From: Paenibacillus mesophilus
GTDB lineage: Bacteria > Bacillota > Bacilli > Paenibacillales > NBRC-103111
Direction: 5' to 3'
Assembly (NCBI RefSeq): GCF_005938385.1
Contig: NZ_VCRA01000021.1
Span: 1-64,000, forward strand
DNA length: 64,000 bases
Every line of letters begins with the position of its first letter. The first letter of the stretch is position 1. Under the pieces are notes generated by a model that worked only from the letters and a program-made list of their open reading frames with translations, did not search any database and was not told the origin of the DNA. Position numbers and translations under genes: made by a program. This document shows positions 1 through 7,333 of the stretch, piece by piece.

Positions 1-1
1 A

Positions 2-64
2 TATCTATATGATACCAAAATACAGAGTAAAATGGAGGAAATGAAAGAAAAATATGTTTTTTAA
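2..64 (+). CDS. 3' end of a gene entering from the left (partial)
   Basis: An open frame runs from the window edge to a TAA at 62-64 and encodes about 20 lysine- and glutamate-rich residues ending in KEKYVF. A small hairpin with a T-run follows at once, which fits the end of a real gene. Too little is present to name a family. The A/T richness differs from the genes that follow. An internal ATG at 32 has no clear ribosome site. It could also be chance open frame. Confidence 0.3.
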   Translation, partial: YLYDTKIQSKMEEMKEKYVF

Positions 65-82
65 AGGTAAACCGACCTTTTT
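63..82 (+). terminator. small intrinsic terminator
   Basis: AAAGGT pairs with ACCTTT across a 6-nt loop and runs into a T-tract. It sits on the stop codon of the partial gene at the left edge. The stem is short, so this is tentative. Confidence 0.35.
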
Positions 83-251
83 GAATCGTTTTCTCCGAGT
101 GAATTTGGCGATTTAATCGACAGTCTCAAACATGCAGTTAATTTTGGCAATTGCACTCCATTGTCCCGATTATCGCGAAATTAGATGGATGTTTTCCTGT
201 TAGCGCATCGCTATTCCTGGATTGAAGTGATTTTAGATGCAGGTTATCCAT
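83..251. other. A/T-rich intergenic DNA with decayed coding look
   Basis: No intact gene is visible. Short stretches in different plus frames look like protein (for example DLIDSLKHAV near 110-170 and HRYSWIEVILDAGYPF near 205-255) but are broken by stops, so this may be the remains of one or more genes. No known family was recognised. Confidence 0.3.
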
Positions 252-710
252 TTAGCTTGAGGCCGAGATATGAAGCTCCCGCAGCTTGACCAAATACTGG
301 CCCAACTGACCGTACAGCACCGGCGGCGAATCGGCAAACGGTATCCAACGATAATGGTAAATCCAACCGTTGTCCTCGTCGTCGCTTGTCACCACATGCG
401 TGAACCTACCCGGCACAAGCTCTGTCGCCTCCAGCCAGTAATAGTGCCGGGTCAGTTCGCACCCCAGCTTCTCGGAAACGTAAGAATGTTCGCCCAAATA
501 CGCCCTGATGACAGCCTGCTCGATCCCCGCTTCCTCCCGGATCTCCCGAAGCAGCGCATCCTCCAACGACTCGCCTGCCATAACCGTACCGCCCGGCACC
601 TGCAGTCCGAGGTGCTCGAAGTCCTCCTCTTCGAAGACGAGCAGCGCCTGTTCGCCTTCGCGAACGGCTGTTAGGTAGGCGGTAACTTTCAATACCGGCT
701 CCTGCTTCAT
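252..710 (-). CDS. NUDIX hydrolase
   Basis: Predicted 152-aa hydrolase of nucleoside diphosphates linked to another moiety; the substrate is unknown. The Nudix box is complete at about residues 41-63: G-x5-E-x7-REIREEAGI, the metal-binding helix of the family. The rest is a single Nudix fold of normal length with no extra domain. I chose the ATG at 710 because GGAAGGAG lies just upstream; the open frame extends further but without a better start. It is the last of five closely spaced minus-strand genes (comP-comA-comQ-DUF1801-like-NUDIX), 17 nt after its neighbour, so it probably shares their transcript. A link to the quorum system is not implied by the sequence itself. Confidence 0.88.
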   Translation of the reverse strand: MKQEPVLKVTAYLTAVREGEQALLVFEEEDFEHLGLQVPGGTVMAGESLEDALLREIREEAGIEQAVIRAYLGEHSYVSEKLGCELTRHYYWLEATELVPGRFTHVVTSDDEDNGWIYHYRWIPFADSPPVLYGQLGQYLVKLRELHISASS

Positions 711-727
711 TTCGCACACTCCTTCCG

Positions 728-1105
728 TTACGGTCCGAGCAATCCGTTCTTGCGGTACCGTTCGAACCCCCGCTCTGTCAGCTCCCGCAGCTCCTTGAGC
801 AGCGTATCGTCGATGCTTTTGAAGTTGAAGCACGATTTCCCCTGCATCCGTTTCTTCAATGGGGCGGACACGGAGTCGAGCAGCTCCGGGTAAATGTAGA
901 CGGGCATTAGATGATAGCTCACATAGTTTTTCTTGATCGCGACCGCTCCGAAAAAGATTGGGAGCTTGTTTTTCGGATTGACGGTCCGCGTGTCGAGATA
1001 ATAGTCGATGCCGCTGTCGGATTTGACGTCCATGAACGGCTCATACGGCTTTAGCACAAGCTTGAGCTGTTCGAATACGGCTTGAAACGGATCGCTCGTT
1101 GTCAT
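728..1105 (-). CDS. small DUF1801-like protein
   Basis: A 125-aa soluble protein with no signal peptide or membrane segment. The middle part (KLPIFFGAVAIKKNYVSYHL, then VYIYPELL) and the end (GKSCFNFKSID followed by a charged helix) resemble the DUF1801/YdhG-like fold, small proteins of unclear role sometimes linked to iron or metal handling. This is family resemblance by eye only. The start at 1105 has GGAGG ten bases upstream. It lies 19 nt after the comQ-like gene and 17 nt before the NUDIX gene, in the same operon. No function is claimed. Confidence 0.7.
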   Translation of the reverse strand: MTTSDPFQAVFEQLKLVLKPYEPFMDVKSDSGIDYYLDTRTVNPKNKLPIFFGAVAIKKNYVSYHLMPVYIYPELLDSVSAPLKKRMQGKSCFNFKSIDDTLLKELRELTERGFERYRKNGLLGP

Positions 1106-1124
1106 GGCAGGGTCGCCTCCATGC

Positions 1125-2087
1125 TCAGGAAGTGGCTTCGGAAGGCTCGGCTTCCGGCTGCTTGGGCCCGATGACCAGCTCCCGGAACCGTTCCTTCCAC
1201 TCCGGATCGGCCGCGGGGATCGCATCCATCGTTTCCTCCGCTTTTTGCAGAAAAAGCGTCTTGATCACTTCGGTATATTCCACGCATCCGGATTCACGGA
1301 TATAGTCGACGCTTGCCAGCTTATGCTTCAGAAACTCGTCCCGATCAATTGCGCCGTCGTAATATTGGCGGATGACAGGGAATGAATCTTCTTCGTCGGC
1401 GAGCAGGAACAAGACGGGGAGCGTCCGCTTTTTGTGCAGCAAATCGTTTTTGATGTCGTACCGCAGCACATCCCGGAGATCGTTGGACAGCTGGGAGACG
1501 ACGCCCAAGTAACCGGCCAGCAGCTCCATCTGTTCGGCGACGGGAGGGAGCGGCGCAACCGAACCGTAGCCCATATAATAAGCGAGCTTCAGCAGCATGC
1601 ACGATTTCTGCTGGACGACCGATATATAATCCTGCTCGGATGCGATATCGTTGGTCAAGTCGCGGTATTGGCCGTTAACCGCATTCATGACGATTAGCCC
1701 GACTTCTCCCGGCTCGGGAAACGTGTCCCCCGGGTGCTCCGATTGCAGCCGGCCCAATTCGCCGACCGTACCCATTAGCAGCCCCATTACCGCGTTCAAC
1801 GACAGCTCCGGCGGGCAACGCATCCAGCTCTTTTCGGCGTTGTCCTGGTCCTGCAAATCGTCGGCGATATCAAGCGCAAGCACGATCAGCTCGGTTAGCG
1901 CGGCAATCCGGTCGATATGCGGGGAAGCGCCCCCGAACATATAGTGGACGTGTCTTGTCGTCTCGCCCCATCGGGAGGTTTCCCCGGCCTTGTCCCGTAC
2001 GAAAGTACGAAGCAACGCATTGAATTCCGGGATAGGCACGAGCCGGTCGATAATCTGTTCCATTTCGTGCATAAGAGCGGTCTGCAT
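1125..2087 (-). CDS. comQ: ComQ-like polyprenyl synthase-family protein
   Basis: A 320-aa protein of the all-alpha trans-isoprenyl diphosphate synthase fold. The first Asp-rich motif is DDLQD (76-80) and the second is NDLRD (202-206), followed by KKRTLPVLFLL, as expected for an enzyme binding an isoprenyl diphosphate through magnesium. In Bacillus the relative ComQ prenylates a Trp of the ComX peptide. This identity is favoured over a general prenyl-chain synthase because the gene starts 3 nt after a ComA-like response regulator and follows a ComP-like kinase. The start has AGGAGGAG seven bases upstream. The gene order comP-comA-comQ differs from the Bacillus order comQ-comX-comP-comA. It is G/C-rich, unlike the kinase sensor half. 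Confidence 0.78.
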   Translation of the reverse strand: MQTALMHEMEQIIDRLVPIPEFNALLRTFVRDKAGETSRWGETTRHVHYMFGGASPHIDRIAALTELIVLALDIADDLQDQDNAEKSWMRCPPELSLNAVMGLLMGTVGELGRLQSEHPGDTFPEPGEVGLIVMNAVNGQYRDLTNDIASEQDYISVVQQKSCMLLKLAYYMGYGSVAPLPPVAEQMELLAGYLGVVSQLSNDLRDVLRYDIKNDLLHKKRTLPVLFLLADEEDSFPVIRQYYDGAIDRDEFLKHKLASVDYIRESGCVEYTEVIKTLFLQKAEETMDAIPAADPEWKERFRELVIGPKQPEAEPSEATS

Positions 2088-2090
2088 CGG

Positions 2091-2750
2091 TCAGATCTCC
2101 TCCTGTAGATCAGTGTACATCGGGCTTCGCACGAACTTCTCGATCGCTTGGATGCGGCTCGTAACGTCGAACTTGTCGTATATTTTTTTTAAATAATTAT
2201 CGACCGACCGTTTGCTGACATGGATATGATCGGCGATCTGCTCATGCGTCGCTCCCTTGACGAGCAGGGTCAAAATTTGAATTTCGTCGGGAGACAAGTC
2301 TACGTATTCGGTTTCGGAGGGTTTTTGCCGGTTCGTTATTCTCATCTGCCGGTAGATCGGGATCGGAATCATCGTATGGTTGTCCAGAATGCAGCGGACC
2401 AGATTTTGAATTGTCGTTTCGCCCGATTCTTTGGAGATGATGCCGCTCACGCCGATTTCGATCAGCTGGTTGTACATGTCGGCGACATCGATTCCGGTGA
2501 AAATGACGATATGCGAATTCGGCGATCGCCGCTTCGCCCGTTCGGCAACCTGGCTGCCGTACTGGTCCGGCAAATGATAGTCGAGGAAAAGCAGATCGGG
2601 CTGATGCTCCTCGATCAGCTCGAGAGCCGCTTGGCCGTTCGCCGCGATGCCGACGACGCTAACGCCTTCGACTTGCTCCAAAATATGTTTCGTGGCTCTG
2701 GCTACCACGGGGTGGTCGTCCACTACGATCGTTCTGACGGTACGTTTCAT
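2091..2750 (-). CDS. comA: NarL/LuxR-type response regulator, ComA-like
   Basis: A 219-aa two-domain regulator. The receiver domain (about 1-125) has the acidic pocket DD at 11-12 and the phospho-acceptor Asp57 in LLFLDYHLP; the switch Lys lies in IISKESG. The C-terminal LuxR/GerE helix-turn-helix (about 150-210) contains LSPDEIQILTLL and HVSKRSVDNYLKKIYDKF. It overlaps the end of the kinase gene by 4 nt, typical of translational coupling with its partner. By analogy ComP phosphorylates it and it then activates quorum-dependent promoters. No ComA box was found in the window. It could belong to another HPK7/NarL pair, but the adjacent ComQ-like gene argues for ComA. Confidence 0.85.
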   Translation of the reverse strand: MKRTVRTIVVDDHPVVARATKHILEQVEGVSVVGIAANGQAALELIEEHQPDLLFLDYHLPDQYGSQVAERAKRRSPNSHIVIFTGIDVADMYNQLIEIGVSGIISKESGETTIQNLVRCILDNHTMIPIPIYRQMRITNRQKPSETEYVDLSPDEIQILTLLVKGATHEQIADHIHVSKRSVDNYLKKIYDKFDVTSRIQAIEKFVRSPMYTDLQEEI

Positions 2751-5074
2751 GCGGTCAACCCTTCTTTCGTAGGAAAAGAGATACGGAGATCGACACCGGT
2801 ACCGCGACCGGCATCAAGCTCCAGATGGCCTTGCAAATGCAAGATGCGACTGCGCAGCTGCTCCATGCCGACTCCGGAAGTACCGACGTCCGGGGCGGCG
2901 AGCCGGTCCGGATCGAAGCCGACGCCGTCGTCCCGGTAGTGCAGCACAAATTTTCCGTTGCTCGCCGTCAGTCGGATGCTCACAAGAGTCGCTTCCGAAT
3001 GTTTCTTCGCGTTGTTTAACAATTCCTGCACGATTCGGAATAAATGACGCTTGACTTCCAAATCTTTCCGTTCGATCGCATTCGCGCCTGCCGCGTCGAA
3101 GCGGATCTGGAACGGACAAGAGTACGATTCCCGCTCGATAATTTTCTCGATCGTTCTCACGAGTCCGATCTCCTGCAACAAATACGGGTGCAGGTCGAAG
3201 CAGCTTTGCCGCAAGTTGACGTTGATGATTTCCACGTATTCGATCAAGCTGTGAATATTGTCCTTCGCTTCCGCGGGAAGTACGTATTTATCCCCGATTG
3301 CGGCCAGCTTGCGCTTCAGGAAAAACAAATCCTGCATCGTCGTGTCGTGCAGGTCCGTGGCGATACGAATACGCTCACGCTCCTGCAGCTCGAAGCTCAG
3401 CTTGCGGAACCAATTAAAATCCTGCGCCTCCTGCTCGTCGGGCAGCTGGGAAGCGAGACGGTTCAGCTTGTCCGTCAGCTTGCGGATCAAGTAGACGTTC
3501 TCGAGACTGACCGCCAGGTACGAGATGATCAAGTTCAGCCATTGCACTTCCTCCAGCCCGAGCCGGGTATTCGACTTTTTGCGCGTCATAATCAGGTAGC
3601 TCGTATATTCCTCATGCCGGTTAATCTCGAAGCACATCAGCTCCGGATGCTCCTCGGGATGATCCTGAACGATCAACCGCTCGATCTCGGTTTGGTCGAT
3701 TTCGCCTTCGCTTATAATTTCCGTGCTGTCCCTGTATTTGAAAACGATCGCTCCTCCGTACACTTGTAGCGTGTTGACGATGTCGAGAAGAATCAGGTCC
3801 TTCAGATCGCGGAAGCTGGAGGTGGACGTGAGGTCCTTGGATATTTTTTTCAAGGCGGCTTGAAGAACGTGTTTGCGCGGGAACATGAAGCGTTCAAGGC
3901 GGGTGTACATGTGTTCGATTGAGTAGAGTATAAGGGTGAGCACCGTTAAGGTTGCTATAAAAAAAGCAAATAATTTTTTAATGGAGATATCTTCGTAAAA
4001 GAAAATAATAGTTAAGGCGGTTATACAAGCACTTGGGACAATTGTCATAATAACCGTTACTGATATCCGTCTAATTACCATATCAATATCATAAATTTTT
4101 TGAGACATTATCAAGTAAGCAAAGGCAAGCGGGAAAAAAATGACAAACCAAGCGGTATAATGGGAAGATACTAATACTTGACCGTTTATAAGATCAGGTA
4201 GAAAAGAAAGTAATATGATCGGCGAAAAAGAAATAAACAGAGAAAAGAATACTACTCGAATGATTGTGATTAAATAGGATGGTTCTTTTCTATGACGAAA
4301 ATATAAATATGCGAGTATACCGAAGTCGAAAATAATGCCAATAAGAAATGTAAGCAGTGTACTTCCAGATACTATCCGGTATAAAAGAAAGTTAATATCA
4401 AATTCTATATGTAAATATATCGAAATTACCATTTTAAATATCATAAAATAATAGATATACGGCAAATACTTCGAATTCAACTGCAAATTGCTCTTTTCCT
4501 TGAAAAAAACGATTAAAAAATGGAGGAAAATAACCGGAATGAACGATAGAGAGTTGATCATCATTATTTTACCGATAATGTCTCCTCTTACAGAAGCACC
4601 TAGACACATGAAGGTAATTCCGATATTTAGAAATACGAGAGAGAGGAATATCGCCGACCGGGAATTACGAACTTTAAGATAAAGTACAAGGGCAGTAAAA
4701 AAACAAATAATTTCCGCTATCAAAGGAAGGACATCATGGCTTATGGAATTTTTTAATTTATCCGTTCGAATGTAAATTGTATTATTTTCTCGAAGTACTT
4801 CTATTGAATCTGCTTGTTCGAGGTTATTCCATTTTGTTACCGATTTATGTTCGCTTGGGCTTCTTTCGTTTATTTTATTTATAACATCTCCTACTTGAAT
4901 ATTAAGAACAGCTGGTGTCCCCCCTCTATCGATAGATACGACTGTCCAGTTTTTCTGTTCATTTAATGTTACGTTTATACCTAAATATGGATAGCGGAAT
5001 CTTAGATATCCAAACCAGATCTGTACACCTATAACCAAAACTATAGTTATAACAAAGAAAATTTTTTTATTCAT
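2747..5074 (-). CDS. comP: ComP-like sensor histidine kinase (PDZ, multi-TM)
   Basis: A 775-aa membrane kinase. Order: one N-terminal TM helix (about 3-20), an extracytoplasmic PDZ-like segment (about 30-110, with IQVGDVINKINERSPSEH), a block of seven or more TM helices to about 400, a GAF-like region, then an HPK7 core with LHDTTMQDLFFLKRKL (phospho-acceptor His), NNAKKHSEA (N box) and DDGVGFD/GVGMEQLRSRI (ATP lid). Bacillus ComP has the same layout and nearly the same length. I set the start at 5074 (SD GGAGAG) rather than the longest frame to 5326, whose upstream part has no ribosome site and is antisense to the small gene at 5148-5318. The sensor half is A/T-rich while the kinase half is G/C-rich, as expected of a fast-evolving specificity region. 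Confidence 0.85.
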   Translation of the reverse strand: MNKKIFFVITIVLVIGVQIWFGYLRFRYPYLGINVTLNEQKNWTVVSIDRGGTPAVLNIQVGDVINKINERSPSEHKSVTKWNNLEQADSIEVLRENNTIYIRTDKLKNSISHDVLPLIAEIICFFTALVLYLKVRNSRSAIFLSLVFLNIGITFMCLGASVRGDIIGKIMMINSLSFIPVIFLHFLIVFFKEKSNLQLNSKYLPYIYYFMIFKMVISIYLHIEFDINFLLYRIVSGSTLLTFLIGIIFDFGILAYLYFRHRKEPSYLITIIRVVFFSLFISFSPIILLSFLPDLINGQVLVSSHYTAWFVIFFPLAFAYLIMSQKIYDIDMVIRRISVTVIMTIVPSACITALTIIFFYEDISIKKLFAFFIATLTVLTLILYSIEHMYTRLERFMFPRKHVLQAALKKISKDLTSTSSFRDLKDLILLDIVNTLQVYGGAIVFKYRDSTEIISEGEIDQTEIERLIVQDHPEEHPELMCFEINRHEEYTSYLIMTRKKSNTRLGLEEVQWLNLIISYLAVSLENVYLIRKLTDKLNRLASQLPDEQEAQDFNWFRKLSFELQERERIRIATDLHDTTMQDLFFLKRKLAAIGDKYVLPAEAKDNIHSLIEYVEIINVNLRQSCFDLHPYLLQEIGLVRTIEKIIERESYSCPFQIRFDAAGANAIERKDLEVKRHLFRIVQELLNNAKKHSEATLVSIRLTASNGKFVLHYRDDGVGFDPDRLAAPDVGTSGVGMEQLRSRILHLQGHLELDAGRGTGVDLRISFPTKEGLTA

Positions 5075-5077
5075 CTC

Positions 5078-5106
5078 TTCACACTCTCCAATAAGTCTCT
5101 TATAAT
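5078..5106 (+). promoter_or_regulatory. sigma-A promoter of the ComX-like gene
   Basis: TTCACA (5078-5083), a 17-bp spacer and a perfect TATAAT (5101-5106). Transcription would start near 5113, 35 nt before the GTG. The -35 box overlaps the ribosome site and start region of comP on the other strand, so the two genes may interfere with one another. Confidence 0.6.
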
Positions 5107-5147
5107 CAGTAGTAGAAGTTAAATCTATCCAAGGGAGGTTTTTTTGA

Positions 5148-5318
5148 GTGAAATCGATTAATTGGTCTACAGATTTAGAGAAAGCAGTTAGAATGACGAA
5201 GAAAGAAAAAAATGTAAGCGTTAACTCGTCTCTCAAGCTAGCTGAATCTGAGAAAAAAGGTTTGGAAAGTGCTTTTAATAGAAGCGGCGACGCTACAGTT
5301 ACGGGAACATGGTACTGA
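5148..5318 (+). CDS. candidate ComX-like pheromone precursor peptide
   Basis: A 56-codon gene starting with GTG, 9 nt after AAGGGAGG, with a sigma-A promoter upstream and an intrinsic terminator downstream. The peptide begins VKSINWSTDLEKA, is charged and soluble, has no signal peptide, and ends GDATVTGTWY. ComX precursors of Bacillus have nearly the same length (about 55 aa) and carry the Trp modified by ComQ a few residues from the C-terminus; here Trp55 is next to last. No other small gene near the comP-comA-comQ cluster fits. N-terminal similarity to known ComX is not evident, and the divergent orientation is unusual, so the assignment is an inference from context, length and the C-terminal Trp. 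Confidence 0.6.
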   Translation: MKSINWSTDLEKAVRMTKKEKNVSVNSSLKLAESEKKGLESAFNRSGDATVTGTWY

Positions 5319-5345
5319 ATCCTCATTCAAAAATCTAATATGAAG

Positions 5346-5391
5346 AATAAGAGACTGTGTACTGCAAAATACACGATCTCTTATTTTTTTT
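5346..5391 (+). terminator. intrinsic terminator after the ComX-like gene
   Basis: AATAAGAGA pairs with TCTCTTATT, with an inner GTGTA/TACAC stem, followed by a run of T. It lies 28 nt after the stop of the 56-codon gene and closes that transcription unit. Confidence 0.8.
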
Positions 5392-5470
5392 GATTATACG
5401 TGAAGACTATCCATTATCGGCAGTTATTCAATAGATCCGAGATGACCGGCCGATCCTTGAGTTACCCATT

Positions 5471-6448
5471 CTATTCCTCCACCTCATCCCCATGAAACTC
5501 CGCCAGCTCGCGAGCCATCTCCGCAACGCGCCGACGCAATTCGATAGGTTCGACAACCTGGAGCGTCTTGCCGAACGACAGCACGTAGCGGGGAACGAAC
5601 CCTTCGAGGCTCGTCTTGTCCAGCAGCAGCGTTACCTCCGTCTGGGAGTGGGATACGACGCGATCCCGCATATACCAATTGTCGCACAGGCTGGCGATCG
5701 AATGAGGCTCGCCTTGCAGCTTCACGGTTTGGTCCGGCTTCTCGGCGTTGTCCTGCCAAAATTCGAAGCGGTGCTCCATAAATTCCCGGAGCGAGAATGA
5801 CTCCGGCCTCACGAAAGTATCCTCGGTAAGCGAAGCTCCCGCTATACGGTCCGCGCGGAATACGCGCATGTCGTCGCGGAGATGGCAATGGGCGATCAAG
5901 TACCATTTGTACAACCGGTTGACGAGCCCGTATGGGTCAACCTTGCGTTCCTCCGGCTCCGACCCTTTCCACTTCTCGTATTGAATCGTTAACGTATTTC
6001 CGTTAGCCACCGCGCGCTCGATATCTTGAAGAATGCTCTCCGCCACCCGATGGGAGGAGGGCTGTATCACCTCGAAGCCGGCCGTATGCCGCTGCAGCTG
6101 CTCCATCTGTTCCTCGCTGAGTCGGCTCTGCATTTTCCCGGTTGCTTGGCGCAGCGGCTCGGTATACGGATACCCGGCTTGCTCCGCGAACCGGCCCGCG
6201 TGGACCATCGCTTTCAATTCGTCGATGCTGAAAAAAAGAGGCGCTTCCCGGAACGTGGCCGGCAGACGGTATCCGCCGCCATGTCCCGATTCGGCTTCTA
6301 CCGGTACGCCGCTCATGCAGAGGGCGTCGATGTAGCGATATATCGTTCTTACGCTCGTTTCCAATTGTTCGGCGAGCTGCTCCGCGGTCATGCGGCTTCT
6401 CGATCTGAGCAGCCACAGTACGGCCAGCAATTGATCCGCTTTTGCCAT
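5471..6448 (-). CDS. WYL-domain (YafY/DeoR-type) transcriptional regulator
   Basis: A 325-aa cytoplasmic regulator. An N-terminal winged helix-turn-helix (about 1-60; MTAEQLAEQLETSVRTIYRY) binds DNA and is followed by GGGYRLPATF, the usual wing. A WYL domain (about 140-215; VDPYGLVNRLYKWYLIAHCH) and a C-terminal WCX-like extension complete the standard layout and length. WYL domains are thought to sense nucleotides or other small ligands. It is a single-gene unit, convergent with the ComX-like gene. The target is not apparent. A weak ribosome site (AAAGGATCGGGATC) precedes the ATG. Confidence 0.88.
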   Translation of the reverse strand: MAKADQLLAVLWLLRSRSRMTAEQLAEQLETSVRTIYRYIDALCMSGVPVEAESGHGGGYRLPATFREAPLFFSIDELKAMVHAGRFAEQAGYPYTEPLRQATGKMQSRLSEEQMEQLQRHTAGFEVIQPSSHRVAESILQDIERAVANGNTLTIQYEKWKGSEPEERKVDPYGLVNRLYKWYLIAHCHLRDDMRVFRADRIAGASLTEDTFVRPESFSLREFMEHRFEFWQDNAEKPDQTVKLQGEPHSIASLCDNWYMRDRVVSHSQTEVTLLLDKTSLEGFVPRYVLSFGKTLQVVEPIELRRRVAEMARELAEFHGDEVEE

Positions 6449-6599
6449 GTATGATCCCGATCCTTTATCGTCTAATCAAGCTTATACGACCATTATACCG
6501 TTTTTTTGGACGTAAGGACGGCTATTTCGACTTTTTGGACATATTCCCTGAAAATTTTGGGAAATAGGGATTTGTTACCAGATGATTCCCATTTACTCA

Positions 6600-6629
6600 T
6601 TGAATCTACAAGTTAGGACATTGTATACT
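6600..6629 (+). promoter_or_regulatory. possible promoter for the sda unit
   Basis: TTGAAT (6600-6605), an 18-bp spacer and TATACT (6624-6629). It precedes the twin palindromes and the two small genes. The spacer is acceptable but the distance to the first gene is over 200 nt, so another start site nearer the genes is possible. Confidence 0.35.
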
Positions 6630-6703
6630 TGCCGGCGGTGCGCATTGAGCGGATTATGTCGAAAAATAAGGGATTAAAAGGAATCGTGGAGGGCATCAAA
6701 TCG

Positions 6704-6743
6704 TTTTGCATTGGAATGCAAAATGATTTGCATTCGAATGCAA
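6704..6743. promoter_or_regulatory. twin palindromic operators (TTGCATT-NN-AATGCAA)
   Basis: Two adjacent dyads: TTTTGCATTGGAATGCAAAA (6704-6723) and the perfect 16-bp palindrome TTGCATTCGAATGCAA (6728-6743). They share the half-site TTGCATT, and their centres are 22 bp apart, two helical turns, as for two dimers bound on one face. They lie about 110 bp upstream of the small gene and sda. The binding protein is unknown to me. Confidence 0.7.
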
Positions 6744-6851
6744 CAAGTTTGCGCTGACGCGGGACCTAATCTTCGATAACATAAGGTGTATAAATATGGA
6801 AGTCGTGACAACGATCATGCTGCACGATGACAGCCTGGGAGGGGACGAGTG

Positions 6852-7088
6852 ATGATGAAGGTAAATCAGGGAGACGACCGTTTCTTTGAATTGGCGATTC
6901 AAACCGTGTTGCACAACAACAAGCACCGCCTCTATTTGCTGACCGATCAGGGAGAATCCGATGTGTTTCTGCGGGACATGTCCCGTGAAATATTGCAAAA
7001 AGCGAGAACGTTCAAGACGATCACGGATACGGCCGTACGGGAATTGGAGATGGAGCCGCTGGCAGCCATCCGGGAGGGTGTACAATGA
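6852..7088 (+). CDS. small protein of unknown function upstream of sda
   Basis: A 78-aa soluble, charged protein with no signal peptide, membrane segment or cysteine motif. It contains RFFELAIQTVLHNNKHRLYL and RDMSREILQKARTF, which look like an alpha/beta fold with amphipathic helices. I do not recognise the family. GTG 6849, ATG 6852 and ATG 6855 are possible starts; GGGAGGGG lies just upstream. Its stop codon overlaps the start of the Sda-like gene by 4 nt (ATGA), so the two are translationally coupled and may act together in sporulation control. Confidence 0.65.
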   Translation: MMKVNQGDDRFFELAIQTVLHNNKHRLYLLTDQGESDVFLRDMSREILQKARTFKTITDTAVRELEMEPLAAIREGVQ

Positions 7089-7225
7089 GGGCGCTGAAGG
7101 ACGAACATTTGGTCGAATGCTACATCCGGTCGGTGCAGTGGAAGCTCGATGAGGAATTCATATTGATTTTGCGCAAAGAAATGGAGAAGCGGAAGCTGGA
7201 AATTCCGGTCTGCCATCCGTTCTGA
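7085..7225 (+). CDS. sda: Sda-like inhibitor of the sporulation kinase
   Basis: A 46-aa helical-hairpin protein, the same length as functional Bacillus Sda. The pattern LKDEHLVECYIRSV followed by LDEEFILILRKEMEKRKL matches the Sda family (L-x-D-E-L-x-x-x-S-Y followed by D-F-x-x-L-x-x-x-E-x-x-R-R). Sda binds the dimerisation/phosphotransfer domain of sporulation kinases such as KinA and blocks Spo0F phosphorylation when replication is disturbed. In Bacillus the gene is controlled by DnaA and the SOS response; no DnaA-box cluster was noticed here, but twin palindromes lie upstream of the operon. The ATGA overlap with the preceding gene is noteworthy. Too short for many automatic callers. Confidence 0.8.
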   Translation: MRALKDEHLVECYIRSVQWKLDEEFILILRKEMEKRKLEIPVCHPF

Positions 7226-7243
7226 TCGATTATACACGCAAAT

Positions 7244-7277
7244 AAGCCCGGTCCGCTTCGGACCGGGCTTTACTTTT
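7244..7277. terminator. strong intrinsic terminator after sda
   Basis: A 12-bp perfect stem AAGCCCGGTCCG/CGGACCGGGCTT with a short loop, followed by TACTTTT. It ends the sda unit, and from the other side may also stop the solute-binding-protein gene. Confidence 0.85.
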
Positions 7278-7333
7278 GCGCCGTAGCCGGATGTCGAATC
7301 ATCCGCGAATCGATCGCGCCCGAACATTTCCGT

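Noticed and set aside
5075..5326. N-terminal extension of comP by 84 codons
   Set aside because: No ribosome site at the upstream ATG; the extension lies antisense to the ComX-like gene, and the start at 5074 gives the usual ComP layout with a good ribosome site.
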